NCBI RefSeq assembly: GCF_002915595.1
Contig: NZ_PQGG01000016.1
Coordinates: 1-64,000 of the forward strand
Length of the DNA: 64,000 nucleotides
Source: Zhongshania marina
GTDB lineage: Bacteria; Pseudomonadota; Gammaproteobacteria; Pseudomonadales; Spongiibacteraceae
Direction: 5' to 3'
The notes below the pieces were generated by a model. The model had not been told where the DNA came from. It did not search any database and worked only from the letters and a program-made list of their open reading frames with translations. Shown piece after piece: positions 25,495 to 34,990 of this stretch (the stretch's first letter is position 1; the number at the start of each line of letters is the position of its first letter). Made by a program: the position numbers and the translations under genes.

Positions 25495-26847
25495 TTACTG
25501 AATACTTGTTTCTGTTTCCACAATCGCGGTTTTGGGTTTAGACATAATGTACATGCCTTTAAGTAGGTTTAAGGCCTCGTACAATTGATTGTCGCCGCCG
25601 GCGAAATCTTCACGGCCACCTTTTTCTGCTTTGCGACTCACGCTGGTACTTTCTTTACCGTCTCCGCGACCTAAATGGCCCGCTAAGTCTGCTTCAGTAA
25701 TTTCGATGCCCGCGGTTAGCGCTTCAATGCGCGCTCTTTCTACAACAATGTCTGGCTCTATACCTTGGGCCTGAATGGAGCGGCCGCTTGGGGTAAAGTA
25801 ACGCGCGGTGGTTAGTTTTATTGCGCTGTCTTCTGATAGCGGCAGCACGGTTTGCACAGAGCCCTTGCCAAAGCTGCGGGTACCCATAATGACAGCGCGG
25901 CGGTGATCCTGCAGCGCGCCGGCAACGATTTCTGAGGCAGACGCGGAGCCGCCGTTAATTAACACGACCATTGGCGTGTCATCGGCAGGTTTTTTAGCGC
26001 TGGCCATAAAGCGGCTATAGGCGTTTGGGAGTCGTCCCTCGGTGTACACAATAAGACCTTCGTCAATAAACTCGTTTACGACCTGCACCGATGCCTGCAG
26101 TAAACCGCCAGGGTTGCTGCGTAAATCTAAAACCAAGCCTCTTAATTCATCCCGTCCCGCTTTGAGTTTGGCGAGTTCTTTTTTCAAATCTTGGCCGGTG
26201 CGACTTTGGAATTGCGAAATACGAATATAGCCGTAGCCGGGTTCGAGCACTTCACTGCGCACGCTGGCAACAGTAATAACGTCTCGTTTTAGCGGTACTT
26301 CAAAGGGTGCGCTGATGCCGCTGCGGAGTATGGTGAGTACAATTTTACTGCCGGCGGGGCCACGCATTAAGGCGACGGCTTCCTGCAGGTTGAGTCCCTT
26401 TATTGGTTTGTTGTCGATCTGAATAATAAGGTCGCCGGTTTGAATGCCAGCGCGCTCGGCAGGCGTGTCGTCAATGGGCGTCACGACTTTAATAAAGCCG
26501 TTTTCCATGCCGACTTCAATGCCCAGACCGCCGAACTCGCCTGTTGTATGATTTTGCAGGTCTTCAAAGGAGTTTGCATCGAGATAATCGGAGTGTGGGT
26601 CGAGGCCGCTGAGCATGCCGCGAATGGCATTTTCAAGCAGGGTTTTGTCGTCCACTTCTTCTACATAGCTAAGACGGATTTGATTAAATACGTCGGCAAA
26701 ATTTCTTAGCGCCTGCAATGGCAGTTGGCCCTGTGGGGCGGGGGTGATTTCCTTCGTCGCGACATCATCTTCAGCCATCAGACTTATGGGCGCAGCCAAT
26801 AGGGCGAGCGTAATGGCGGTTAGAGTGTGGCGAAGCATATTTGGCAT
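25495..26847 (-). CDS. S41-family C-terminal processing peptidase (CtpA-like)
   Basis: This 450-residue periplasmic protease has a signal peptide (to about residue 25), a PDZ domain (about 90-180, with GLGIEVGMENG and the ERAGIQTGDLI groove) and an S41 catalytic core. The core has Ser in NGGSASASEIVAGAL and Lys in GTRSFGKGSVQ. CtpA-type enzymes trim peptidoglycan hydrolases in Pseudomonas. Its place directly downstream of the envC-like gene (69-bp gap) fits that link. The orientation gpmI-envC-ctp is conserved in pseudomonads. Confidence 0.92.
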   Translation of the reverse strand: MPNMLRHTLTAITLALLAAPISLMAEDDVATKEITPAPQGQLPLQALRNFADVFNQIRLSYVEEVDDKTLLENAIRGMLSGLDPHSDYLDANSFEDLQNHTTGEFGGLGIEVGMENGFIKVVTPIDDTPAERAGIQTGDLIIQIDNKPIKGLNLQEAVALMRGPAGSKIVLTILRSGISAPFEVPLKRDVITVASVRSEVLEPGYGYIRISQFQSRTGQDLKKELAKLKAGRDELRGLVLDLRSNPGGLLQASVQVVNEFIDEGLIVYTEGRLPNAYSRFMASAKKPADDTPMVVLINGGSASASEIVAGALQDHRRAVIMGTRSFGKGSVQTVLPLSEDSAIKLTTARYFTPSGRSIQAQGIEPDIVVERARIEALTAGIEITEADLAGHLGRGDGKESTSVSRKAEKGGREDFAGGDNQLYEALNLLKGMYIMSKPKTAIVETETSIQ

Positions 26848-26916
26848 GACGTCAATTCCTGATGCAACTTCAAATTAGAGCTATTGTATCTTGCTTTATT
26901 GGCGAATACTTCGCCC

Positions 26917-28062
26917 CTACTGACACCATCTGCGGGGGTCTGTGGGGCGGCCTTTGTGGCGAATTTCAAAATAAAGTCCAGCTTGGCGCTGGCCGCCGCT
27001 GTTCCCAACGGTGGCGACTGCCTCGCCACCTTTCACCCAGTCGCCCTCTGTTCGCAGCAGGCTTTGGTTGTGAGCGTAAAGGCTGAGATAGCCGCCGCCG
27101 TGATCGACAATAATAAGAAGGCCGGCACCGCGCAGCCAGTCTGAAAACACCACGCGGCCGTTGTGAATGGATAATACCGAGTCGCCTTCGCGGCCTGCAA
27201 TTTGAATACCTTGCCAGGTAACTGCGCTGCCTTGTCTCGGCGCGCCATAGCGATTGAGGAGTTTGCCTTTCACTGGCCACGGCATTTTTCCGCGCATGGC
27301 ACTAAATGGTTTGTAACTGGCTGGGATGGCAATATTGGTAATTTCGCGCTCAACCGCTTGTAAGACGCTTTCTAAATTTTTGCGTTCCTTGTCTAGGGTG
27401 TTTAGTGAGCTGGTTTTAGTGACAATATCGCGGTCTATGCCCGCTAAGGTGTTGGCGCGTTGCTGCTTTTGTTGGAGCAGTGCCTGCTGCTGGCGCAAAA
27501 GTTCTGAATTGGTTTCTGCTAGGGCCTGCGCCTCAGCTTCAATGGCGGGTTTAATGGAATCTAGCTCCGCCAGTGTGTCTCGGTATTTGCTTAATTCTTC
27601 GCTGCGGGCGCGGTTAAAGTAGTCAAAGTAGGTCAGGGTGCGGCTGAGCTTTTCGGGCTGTTCCTGATTCAAGAGCATTTTTAATTGGCTTTCTTTGCCA
27701 AGGGTATAGGCGTTGCGAACCTGTTCGGCAATAAGGGCCTTTTGACTTAGCTGCTGTTTGCGCAATTGCTGTTGGCGGCTTTCGAGTTCGCTAAGTTTGC
27801 GTTGCTGTTCATCGCGTTTGTTGCTGGTGTGATGAAGTTTTGCCGCTAGCTCGCCAATATCTTTTTCGATATTGCGCAGGGCTTTAGCGGTACTGCTGCG
27901 TTCGTTTTGCTGTTTGCTAATTGATTTTTTTAGCGAGCCAATTTTTTCATTCAGGGCGTTGAGTTCGCGCTGGGTTTTGTCGTTGTTAGCACTTGCCACT
28001 GTGCTTGTTAGCAGCAGCAAGACCCAACATAGTTTGCGAAAATTGGCAGCGTACAGCAGCAC
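26917..28062 (-). CDS. envC: Murein hydrolase activator EnvC
   Basis: This 381-residue protein has a signal peptide (about 1-25), long coiled coils (30-240, rich in Gln/Lys/Glu) and a C-terminal LytM/M23 domain. The LytM metal ligands are degenerate: WQGIQIAG replaces the HxGxD motif of active enzymes. It should therefore activate amidases at the septum rather than cut peptidoglycan itself. A GTG start is the only reasonable one, 13 bp after gpmI and next to AAGG. It is co-transcribed with gpmI and the S41 protease. Confidence 0.93.
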   Translation of the reverse strand: MLLYAANFRKLCWVLLLLTSTVASANNDKTQRELNALNEKIGSLKKSISKQQNERSSTAKALRNIEKDIGELAAKLHHTSNKRDEQQRKLSELESRQQQLRKQQLSQKALIAEQVRNAYTLGKESQLKMLLNQEQPEKLSRTLTYFDYFNRARSEELSKYRDTLAELDSIKPAIEAEAQALAETNSELLRQQQALLQQKQQRANTLAGIDRDIVTKTSSLNTLDKERKNLESVLQAVEREITNIAIPASYKPFSAMRGKMPWPVKGKLLNRYGAPRQGSAVTWQGIQIAGREGDSVLSIHNGRVVFSDWLRGAGLLIIVDHGGGYLSLYAHNQSLLRTEGDWVKGGEAVATVGNSGGQRQAGLYFEIRHKGRPTDPRRWCQ

Positions 28063-28075
28063 CTTGGTAACCGTC

Positions 28076-29632
28076 TCAGGCTTCGCGCAATAGATTGACG
28101 CCGGTCATCTCAGCGGGTTGCTTAACAGCCATCAGCGCTAACATGGTCGGGGCGATATCCGCCAGCTTGCCACCGGATTCTTGCAGAATGCCTTGGCGGT
28201 CGCCTACGTAGACCAGTGGCACCAGCTCGGTGGTGTGTTGGGTGTGGGCTTGGCCGGCGTCGTAGTCGACCATTTGCTCACAGTTGCCGTGATCGGCGGT
28301 GATTAGGCAGTGACCGTTCATTTCTGTTACGGCATCAGTAACGCGTTTGATGCAAACATCTAAGGCTTCGACCGCTTTCACCGCAGCGGAGAACACACCG
28401 GTGTGGCCTACCATATCGCCATTTGCGTAGTTACATATAATCGCGTCGTACTTGCCGCTGCGAATGGCGGCGACTAATTTGTCGGTTACTTCGGGGGCGC
28501 TCATTTCTGGTTGCAGGTCGTAGGTGGCTACGTCGGGCGAGGAAATAAGTTCTCGGTCTTCACCGGTATACAGGGCTTCGCGACCGCCGCTGAAGAAGAA
28601 GGTAACGTGGGCATATTTTTCAGTTTCGGCAATGCGCAACTGGGTCTTGCCGTTTTTCTCCAGCACTTCGCCTAGGCTGTTGTGCATTTTTTCCGGCGGG
28701 TAGGCGACAGCGGTTTTAATATTGTCAGCGTACTTAGTGGTCATGACAAACTCCGCGAGTGCGGGCACAGTTGCGCGTTGGAATCCGTCGAAGTCTTTGT
28801 CGACAAAGGCGCGGGTGATTTCTCTGGCGCGGTCGGCGCGGAAGTTCATGAAGATGACGCTGTCGCCGTCTTTGATGCTGCCATTGGTTTGGCCAGCAGC
28901 TTGAATGACAGAGGCGTTTACGAATTCGTCATTTTCATCTCGGGCGTAGGCGGCAGCGAGGGCTTCGCTGGCGGTGTCGTAACGATAGTCTGCGCTAGAC
29001 TGGGTAAGTAAGTTGTAAGCCTTTTCAACACGATCCCAGCGATTGTCTCTGTCCATTGCATAGTAGCGGCCAATAATCGAGGCGGTACGGCCACGGCCGA
29101 GTTCGGCGAATTTTTGGTCTATTCTTTCTAAGGAGCTTAGCGCGCTGCGCGGCGGTGTGTCGCGGCCGTCTAAAAAGGCGTGGACGTAAATCTGTTCTGC
29201 GCCGCGCTTGGCGGCAAGCTCCATCATGGCCAATATATGATTTTCGTGGCTGTGCACGCCGCCGGCGGAGAGTAGGCCAAGAATATGTACGGCTTTACCT
29301 GCTTGGGCGGCCTTATCGACGGCAGTGGTGTAGGTCGGATTGCTGAAAAAATCACCGTCGGCAATGTCTTTGTCGATGCGGGTAATACTTTGATACACAA
29401 TACGGCCGGCGCCGAGGCTCATATGGCCAACTTCAGAATTTCCCATTTGGCCGTCTGGCAGGCCAACGTCGAGTCCTGAACCTGAAATGAGCGTGTGGGG
29501 TGAGGCCTGCCAAAGCGCGTCCCAGTTAGGGGTGTGGGCATGGAAAATAGCATTGTCTTTGGGGTCTTCGCGGTAGCCAAAGCCGTCGAGTATGATTAAT
29601 ACAACGGGTTTTTTGGTTTGCGTGTCGGCCAT
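28076..29632 (-). CDS. gpmI: 2,3-bisphosphoglycerate-independent phosphoglycerate mutase
   Basis: This 518-residue manganese enzyme of the alkaline-phosphatase superfamily carries out the 3PG/2PG step of glycolysis. The opening [14 protein letters not shown] and the serine nucleophile segment [17 protein letters not shown] (Ser about 65) are present, as are the metal-site residues in [11 protein letters not shown] and the [13 protein letters not shown] end. Length is typical (510-520). It is the first gene of the gpmI-envC-ctp unit and is divergent from the rhodanese gene. Confidence 0.96.
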   Translation of the reverse strand: MADTQTKKPVVLIILDGFGYREDPKDNAIFHAHTPNWDALWQASPHTLISGSGLDVGLPDGQMGNSEVGHMSLGAGRIVYQSITRIDKDIADGDFFSNPTYTTAVDKAAQAGKAVHILGLLSAGGVHSHENHILAMMELAAKRGAEQIYVHAFLDGRDTPPRSALSSLERIDQKFAELGRGRTASIIGRYYAMDRDNRWDRVEKAYNLLTQSSADYRYDTASEALAAAYARDENDEFVNASVIQAAGQTNGSIKDGDSVIFMNFRADRAREITRAFVDKDFDGFQRATVPALAEFVMTTKYADNIKTAVAYPPEKMHNSLGEVLEKNGKTQLRIAETEKYAHVTFFFSGGREALYTGEDRELISSPDVATYDLQPEMSAPEVTDKLVAAIRSGKYDAIICNYANGDMVGHTGVFSAAVKAVEALDVCIKRVTDAVTEMNGHCLITADHGNCEQMVDYDAGQAHTQHTTELVPLVYVGDRQGILQESGGKLADIAPTMLALMAVKQPAEMTGVNLLREA

Positions 29633-29788
29633 AGTAGAACCACTTCAAATCGGCTGGAATTAGCTCGACATTGTAACTTTTTCGGCACAATGAGGCTATG
29701 CAGGGAAGGGTGAGAAATGCACAGTGGCAGTGTATACTCTCGCTTTTTTCGCGAATTGTGTTCACCGCGACGTATAAAGAGAGTTTTC

Positions 29789-30199
29789 ATGGAAAAATTA
29801 ATCCCTTTTGTGGCTGAGCAGTGGATACTCATTTCGGCATTAATTTCTTGCCTGTTGTTATTGAGTTTTCACGAATCTAAGCGCGCGGGTAAATCGATTA
29901 CACCTCAGCAAATGGTTAGTCTGTTGAACCAGCAGGGCGCTGTGGTAGTGGATTTGCGCGACAAAGGCGAGTTTGGGAAAGGCCATATTCTTGATTCAGT
30001 GAATGTGCCGTTTGCCAAATTAGATAAAGAGATTGAGAACTTTGCCGACAAGGACAAGCCTGTGGTGTTGGTGTGTAAGCTTGGTCAGCACGCCAGTGCG
30101 GCGGGTAAAAAGCTCGGTACCAAGGGTTATACCCAGGTTCACCGCTTAAAAGGCGGCATTGCCGAATGGCAAGCGATGCAGATGCCTTTGGTAAAATAA
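29789..30199 (+). CDS. Membrane-anchored rhodanese-like protein
   Basis: This 136-residue protein has an N-terminal transmembrane helix (about 12-27) and a single rhodanese domain. The active-site Cys96 is in VLVCKLGQHA, and VVDLRDKGEFGKGHI is the conserved entry segment. It could transfer sulfane sulfur or act as a redox partner. I chose the ATG at 29789 with AAAGAGAG upstream; the longer frame to 29717 lacks support. It starts the rhodanese-grxC-secB-trmL unit, an arrangement shared with Pseudomonas. Confidence 0.9.
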   Translation: MEKLIPFVAEQWILISALISCLLLLSFHESKRAGKSITPQQMVSLLNQQGAVVVDLRDKGEFGKGHILDSVNVPFAKLDKEIENFADKDKPVVLVCKLGQHASAAGKKLGTKGYTQVHRLKGGIAEWQAMQMPLVK

Positions 30200-30246
30200 T
30201 CGGTCGGTATCGTAGACAGTGATGGTATAAAAGGGGAGGAGTGATA

Positions 30247-30501
30247 ATGGCGAAAGTAACGATCTACACAACACGATTCTGCCCTTATTGTGTCCGCGCC
30301 AAACAGCTACTCAGTAGCAAGGGCGTAGACTTTGAAGAGATTCCGGTAGATGGCCGCAATGATCTTCGCAGCGATTTATTAGCTCGCACTGGCCAGCGCA
30401 CTGTGCCGCAAATCTGGGTAGGTGATACCCATGTCGGCGGCTGTGATGAGTTGATGAACCTTGAGCGTCGAGCTCAGTTAGATGTCATGCTCGCCTCATA
30501 G
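30247..30501 (+). CDS. grxC: Glutaredoxin 3
   Basis: This 84-residue dithiol glutaredoxin has the active site CPYC at residues 12-15, a TVPQIWVG cis-Pro loop and a GGCDEL glutathione-binding end. It reduces disulfides with glutathione. The ATG at 30247 stands 6 nt after a strong GGGGAGGA site; an in-frame GTG at 30241 is too close to that site. Confidence 0.95.
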   Translation: MAKVTIYTTRFCPYCVRAKQLLSSKGVDFEEIPVDGRNDLRSDLLARTGQRTVPQIWVGDTHVGGCDELMNLERRAQLDVMLAS

Positions 30502-30553
30502 TAGATGTAGGTGATTTTGTTTTTTTAATACCCAGAATCAGGAATAGAAAATA

Positions 30554-31030
30554 ATGTCTGAACAAGCACAAGCCCCGGCTCAACCTAAGTTTGCTTTGCA
30601 GCGTATCTACGTTAAAGACGCTTCTTTTGAGTCGCCAAGCGCGCCGCTGATTTTCACCAAAACCTGGAAGCCTAAAATTCAGGTTGATTTGAACACTCGC
30701 AGCACACCAGTGGCCGACAATAATTTTGAAGTTATTTTGACGGTCACCATTACCGCCAAGTTAGAAGATGACGAGACTGCGTTCTTGGTAGAAATTCACC
30801 AAGGTGGTTTGTTCTTGGCTGAGGGCGTAGAAGGCGAGCAGTTGCGTCAGTTGTTAGGCATAGCCTGCCCGAATATGTTGTTCCCCTACCTGCGTGAAGC
30901 GGTTGACTCTTTAGTTGTAAAGGGTGGCTTCCCGGCGTTGGCATTGCAGCCGGTTAATTTTGAAGCCCTGTACCGTCAGGCGCAGCAACAGGCTGAGCAG
31001 CAAGCCGCTGCTGAACCAACAACTCACTGA
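30554..31030 (+). CDS. secB: Protein-export chaperone SecB
   Basis: This 158-residue cytosolic chaperone holds preproteins unfolded and hands them to SecA. The family blocks QRIYVKDASFESPSAP and WKPKIQVDLNTRS are present. So is the LLGIACPNMLFPYLREAV segment ahead of the substrate groove, and FPALALQPVNFEALY ends the fold. The tail is Gln/Ala-rich. Confidence 0.96.
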   Translation: MSEQAQAPAQPKFALQRIYVKDASFESPSAPLIFTKTWKPKIQVDLNTRSTPVADNNFEVILTVTITAKLEDDETAFLVEIHQGGLFLAEGVEGEQLRQLLGIACPNMLFPYLREAVDSLVVKGGFPALALQPVNFEALYRQAQQQAEQQAAAEPTTH

Positions 31031-31085
31031 GTTGATGGCGGCGCTGGGCTTGTCGTACCGACAAGTTCAGCGCCGCTGATTCCCT

Positions 31086-31550
31086 ATGTTTCACATTGCC
31101 CTGCATGAACCGCGTATTGCCCCCAATACCGGTAATATTATTCGCTTGGTCGCGAATAATGGCTGTCATCTGCATTTAATAGAACCACTAGGTTTTGATT
31201 TAGAAGAAAAGAAATTGCGCCGTGCTGGTTTGGATTACGCGGATTTAGCGCGGGTGACTCGCCATGCCGATTATGAAAGCTTTCTAAAAGAAATGGCCGG
31301 CCGGCGTATTTTTGCTCTTACCACCAAGGGCAGTCGCAATTACGCAGATGCTGAATTCAAGGCGGGTGACGTGCTGCTATTTGGCTCTGAAACCGCAGGC
31401 CTACCGCAAAATATTCGCGATGAATTGGGTGTTGAACACTGCTTGAAAGTCCCGATGATTGGCAGCTCCCGCAGTTTGAATTTGTCGAATACCGTGGCGC
31501 TAGTTAGTTATGAAGCGTGGCGGCAGGTGGGGTTTCTGGGTTCTAGCTAG
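31086..31550 (+). CDS. trmL: tRNA (cytidine/uridine-34-2'-O)-methyltransferase
   Basis: This 154-residue SPOUT enzyme methylates the wobble ribose of tRNA-Leu isoacceptors. The knot motifs are present: [13 protein letters not shown] near the N terminus, [11 protein letters not shown], and the C-terminal [23 protein letters not shown]. It closes the rhodanese-grxC-secB unit and is followed by a terminator. Confidence 0.94.
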   Translation: MFHIALHEPRIAPNTGNIIRLVANNGCHLHLIEPLGFDLEEKKLRRAGLDYADLARVTRHADYESFLKEMAGRRIFALTTKGSRNYADAEFKAGDVLLFGSETAGLPQNIRDELGVEHCLKVPMIGSSRSLNLSNTVALVSYEAWRQVGFLGSS

Positions 31551-31562
31551 CTAGGCGACTGG

Positions 31563-31578
31563 AGTCTGGCGTCGGACG
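31563..31578. repeat. Short heptamer array, forward orientation
   Basis: Two imperfect heptamers (TCTGGCG, TCGGACG) end in GACGTAAAAAG, directly before a hairpin. The same layout appears at 46511-46545. It pairs with the inverted array at 31619-31647. Confidence 0.5.
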
Positions 31579-31580
31579 TA

Positions 31581-31608
31581 AAAAGCCCTGCGCAAGTGCA
31601 GGGCTTTT
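31581..31608. terminator. Bidirectional terminator between trmL and ntrC
   Basis: An 11-bp perfect stem, AAAAGCCCTGC (31581-31591) with GCAGGGCTTTT (31598-31608), has a 6-nt loop. A and T tracts on both sides let it serve both convergent genes. Confidence 0.9.
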
Positions 31609-31618
31609 ATGTTTTGCA

Positions 31619-31647
31619 TCAGACCTCAGACATCAGACATCAGACCC
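31619..31647. repeat. Heptamer array, inverted orientation
   Basis: Four tandem heptamers (CATCAGA, CCTCAGA, CATCAGA, CATCAGA) lie between the terminator and the end of ntrC. They are the reverse complement type of the units at 31563 and belong to the same C-N-T-C-(A/C)-G-A family as the large array at 46589. Confidence 0.6.
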
Positions 31648-31655
31648 TCTTGCAA

Positions 31656-33077
31656 TTAATCATCGTCATCATCACCACCCATGCCCAGCTCTTTAATCTT
31701 CCGCGTCAGGGTGTTGCGTCCCCAGCCCAGTAAATTAGCAGCATCGCGGCGGCGTCCGTGGGTGTGCTTGAGTGCCGACTCAATCATGATGCGTTCGAAC
31801 TGCGGTACAGCGCGGTCGAGTAATTTATCGCGGCCCAGCATTAATTCTTGATCAGCCCAGCGTTTGAGGTTGTCCTGCCAGTTGGATGCCGGTGCAGCTT
31901 CGCCTTGTGGTCTTTCTAGCAATTCTGGCGGTAGGTCGTCGATATGTATTTCGCGGCCGGCTGCCATGACGGTTAGCCAGCGACAGGTGTTTTCTAGTTG
32001 GCGGACGTTGCCCTGCCATTCCATTTGGCAGAGATACTCTTCGGTTTCTGGCCGCAGGCGTTTGGGCTCTACGTTTAGCTCATTGCCGGCGCGGGTGAAG
32101 AAGTGTTGCATGAGCTTGGGTATATCTTCGCGGCGCTCTGAGAGGCGCGGCAAGTGCATGCGGATAACGTTGAGGCGGTGGAAAAGGTCTTCTCGAAAGG
32201 TGTTGTTCTTTACGAGTTTTTCTAGGTTTTGGTGGGTCGCGGCAATAATGCGAACATCGACCTTCACAGGGGTGTGACCGCCTACCCGATAGAATTCGCC
32301 ATCGGCCAATACCCGCAGCAGTCGGGTTTGGGTGTCGGCGGGCATATCGCCAATTTCATCTAAAAACAGGGTGCCGCCGTTGGCTTGCTCAAAGCGACCG
32401 CGACGCTGTGCACTGGCGCCGGTAAATGCGCCTTTCTCGTGGCCAAACAGCTCAGACTCCATTAAGTCTTTGGGAATGGCGGCCATATTCAAAGCAATAA
32501 ACGGTTTGGTGGCGCGGGGGCTGTGGCGGTGAAGTGCTTGTGCGACCAGCTCTTTACCCGTACCAGATTCACCGTTAATCAGTACCGTGATATTTGACTG
32601 CGACAGGCGACCAATGGCGCGGAAGACTTCCTGCATGGCGGGTGCTTCGCCAATGATTTCAGTTGGCTCCAGCGGTGCTTGTTCTGGCAGTAAGTTGCGA
32701 TTTTTATTGGCGTGTTGCAGCGCGCGCTGGGTGGTGGCGACGGCTTCGTCTACGTCAAAAGGTTTGGGTAAATATTCAAACGCGCCGCCTTGGTATGAGG
32801 CTACCGCGCTGTCTAAGTCTGAGTGGGCGGTTGTAATAATTACCGGTAAGCCGGGGTGGGCGGCGGTAATTCGGGAAAGAAGTTTCAGGCCATCAATACC
32901 GGGCATGCGAATATCGCTGATGATGGCGTCGGGTACGTCACCCTCTAGGTGGCCGAGGAGTTCGTCGCCGTTTTCAAAGCAGCGAGTAATGATGCCGGCT
33001 TGGGTGAGGGCTTTTTCTAGTACCCAGCGTATCGATCGGTCGTCGTCGGCTATCCAGACGGAATTAGCTTGGCTCAT
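31656..33077 (-). CDS. glnG: Nitrogen regulation response regulator NtrC
   Basis: This 473-residue protein has a receiver domain with phospho-acceptor Asp55 (ISDIRMPGIDG), and a sigma-54 AAA+ domain with Walker A GESGTGKE near 168 and the sigma-54 contact loop GAFTGA. A C-terminal Fis-type helix-turn-helix (RRDAANLLGWGRNTLTRKI) follows. The tail ends in an acidic run of Asp residues. It activates glnA and other nitrogen genes from sigma-54 promoters; such a promoter with NtrC-like sites is visible upstream of glnA. It overlaps ntrB by 4 bp. Confidence 0.96.
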   Translation of the reverse strand: MSQANSVWIADDDRSIRWVLEKALTQAGIITRCFENGDELLGHLEGDVPDAIISDIRMPGIDGLKLLSRITAAHPGLPVIITTAHSDLDSAVASYQGGAFEYLPKPFDVDEAVATTQRALQHANKNRNLLPEQAPLEPTEIIGEAPAMQEVFRAIGRLSQSNITVLINGESGTGKELVAQALHRHSPRATKPFIALNMAAIPKDLMESELFGHEKGAFTGASAQRRGRFEQANGGTLFLDEIGDMPADTQTRLLRVLADGEFYRVGGHTPVKVDVRIIAATHQNLEKLVKNNTFREDLFHRLNVIRMHLPRLSERREDIPKLMQHFFTRAGNELNVEPKRLRPETEEYLCQMEWQGNVRQLENTCRWLTVMAAGREIHIDDLPPELLERPQGEAAPASNWQDNLKRWADQELMLGRDKLLDRAVPQFERIMIESALKHTHGRRRDAANLLGWGRNTLTRKIKELGMGGDDDDD

Positions 33078-34150
33078 GAGGCGTGCTCCAGGGGAATGTG
33101 CAGCGAGAACACGGTATTGCCGGGTTCGCTACGACATTCGATAAGTCCGTTATGTTGGTTGAGTATTGATTGCGCGATAGACAGCCCAAGTCCGGTGCCT
33201 TCGGCGCGCCCGCTAACCATTGGTAAAAAGATTGATGCGCGTAGATCAGCGGGAATGCCGGGCCCGTTGTCGACGATGTCGACGCTACAGACCAGGCGGT
33301 GTCGGTGTGTGCCAATGGTAAGTTGGCGCAGGGTGCGAGTGCGGAGAACGATGGTCGGATCGCTGTCGCTCGGTGAGTCTTGGCGCAGCGCTTGTTGGGC
33401 GTTGCGGATGACATTAAGAAACGCTTGAATCAGTTGTTCGCGGTCGCCGAGGATATCCGGAATGCTGGGGTCGTAGTCGCGAATAATACGAATGCTGCCG
33501 TCGCTTTCGGCCTCAACCAGCTGTCTTACCCGCTCCAAGACCTCGTGGATATTGGTCTTTTGTTTTTCCGGTGCGCGGTGAGGGCCGAGCATGGTGTCGA
33601 CCAAATTCCGCAGCCGGTCGGCTTCGTCGATAATAATATTGGTGTAGTCGTGCAGCTTAGGGTCGTTTAGCTCGCGAGCCAAAAGCTGGGCAGCGCCGCG
33701 CAGGCCGCCTAAGGGGTTTTTTACTTCATGGGCGATGCCGCGAATCAGCGCTTGGCTGTTTTGCTGTGAGGACAGCAGGCCTTCTTCGCGACTGATTCGA
33801 ATTAAGCGGTCTAGCGGTTGCAGCTCAATGATCAGCGAGGTGCGGCGGTTTTCGGTTACGGGCGTTACGGCGTAATCGACGGTGATCTCTGTGCCTGAGC
33901 GCAGGGTTAGCACGGTTTCCCGCTTGGTGTAGGCCTCGCAGTTATTGATGGCGTCGAGGAGCTTAACGAGGGTGTCTTCCTGCTCGTGAAAAAGCTTGGT
34001 GATGGCCTCGCCATGAATGCGCTGATCAGATACCGCCAATAGTGACTCTGCCGCCGGATTGATATAGCTGACGGTCAGGTTCGGCTCGACCAACAGGATG
34101 GCTGTTTTCAAGTTGTCGAGAATTTGATGGTAGATATTGTTCAGAGGCAT
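33074..34150 (-). CDS. glnL: Nitrogen regulation sensor kinase NtrB
   Basis: This 358-residue cytosolic histidine kinase/phosphatase has a PAS domain (about 10-110, with LVEPNLTVSYINPAAESLL), the phospho-acceptor His in GIAHEVKNPLGGLRGA, an N box IRNAQQAL, and G boxes DNGPGIP and GTGLGLS. It controls NtrC according to nitrogen status through PII. It overlaps ntrC by 4 bp, the usual coupling. The ntrBC pair is separated from glnA by a small DUF4124 gene. Confidence 0.95.
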   Translation of the reverse strand: MPLNNIYHQILDNLKTAILLVEPNLTVSYINPAAESLLAVSDQRIHGEAITKLFHEQEDTLVKLLDAINNCEAYTKRETVLTLRSGTEITVDYAVTPVTENRRTSLIIELQPLDRLIRISREEGLLSSQQNSQALIRGIAHEVKNPLGGLRGAAQLLARELNDPKLHDYTNIIIDEADRLRNLVDTMLGPHRAPEKQKTNIHEVLERVRQLVEAESDGSIRIIRDYDPSIPDILGDREQLIQAFLNVIRNAQQALRQDSPSDSDPTIVLRTRTLRQLTIGTHRHRLVCSVDIVDNGPGIPADLRASIFLPMVSGRAEGTGLGLSIAQSILNQHNGLIECRSEPGNTVFSLHIPLEHAS

Positions 34151-34383
34151 AGGGCCGCCATATGTTCGTTATGCTTGCCTTGAAGCAATTTTTAGGCCAA
34201 GCGATGGCTGCGGAATTTTATAGATGAATCAACAATTTTCCGCGACTGGCGAGCCTAAATGCCTTGTTATGGGGCCTATTTTGACCCGAGTGCTGAGCAT
34301 TTTTTTGGGGCGCAAATCACGAATATCTCACAGTATGCGCCAATACGGTGCAAGCCAACACTTAAAATTGTTCGGCGGTGGAG

Positions 34384-34881
34384 TTAATTGCTGGGGCGGT
34401 AAACCATAACGCTAATGCTGCTTTCTGCCAGCGTTTTCCCCTTGCTGTCGATGATGGCGGCGCTGATTTGGTGTTGGCCGCGAGGCATGGCCGGAATGGA
34501 TGCGCTTGTTGAGGTGGTTTTGCTTATCAGGCGGCCGTCGAGACTGATGTGTATTTGCTGATCATTGCGAAGCGCTTGGTCGGTGCTCATCGTCACGGTG
34601 GTGGGGAGCAGGCCGTTGGCAATGATGGCGCCGTCGCGAGGGGTGTTTATTTGGATATTGTTGAGATCAAGGTTGATGGCTTTTGGGTGCTTGCGCTTGG
34701 GCTCGCTTGTATCGACGGCTGGCGTGGTGTTTAGCTCGGGTAGTGTGATGGGTGAGCTTCCCTTGGGGGCTTTGTCAGAATATACCGTATTGCCGTTTTT
34801 ATCGGTGTAGCGATAGATCTCCTTGTTTTGGGCGTGTGCGCTCAAAATTAGAAGGCTGCTTAAAAGTAGTAAATATCGCAT
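34384..34881 (-). CDS. DUF4124-domain exported protein
   Basis: This 165-residue protein has a signal peptide (about 1-18, ending LSAHAQ) and an N-terminal DUF4124 domain (EIYRYTDKNGNTVYSDKAP). A beta-sandwich-like C-terminal region follows, with INTPRDGAIIANGLLPTTV and a typical carbohydrate- or Ig-like strand pattern. DUF4124 proteins are widespread periplasmic proteins of unknown function and are commonly found next to ntrBC/glnA in pseudomonads. I chose the ATG at 34881 for its signal peptide; the frame extends to 34941. Confidence 0.82.
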   Translation of the reverse strand: MRYLLLLSSLLILSAHAQNKEIYRYTDKNGNTVYSDKAPKGSSPITLPELNTTPAVDTSEPKRKHPKAINLDLNNIQINTPRDGAIIANGLLPTTVTMSTDQALRNDQQIHISLDGRLISKTTSTSASIPAMPRGQHQISAAIIDSKGKTLAESSISVMVYRPSN

Positions 34882-34942
34882 ATTTATTTCCACTGTGGCG
34901 GTCACCACGCTAATGATGTCGCTATAAGGCCGTTGCGACAAG

Positions 34943-34975
34943 CATAAAAAAACCCGCCAGCGGCGGGTTCTTTTA
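34943..34975 (-). terminator. Terminator of glnA
   Basis: AACCCGCC (34951-34958) pairs with GGCGGGTT (34962-34969) around a 3-nt loop. On the minus strand it is followed by TTTTTTTATGC, immediately after glnA. Confidence 0.9.
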
Positions 34976-34990
34976 AAACACTAACAAGTA

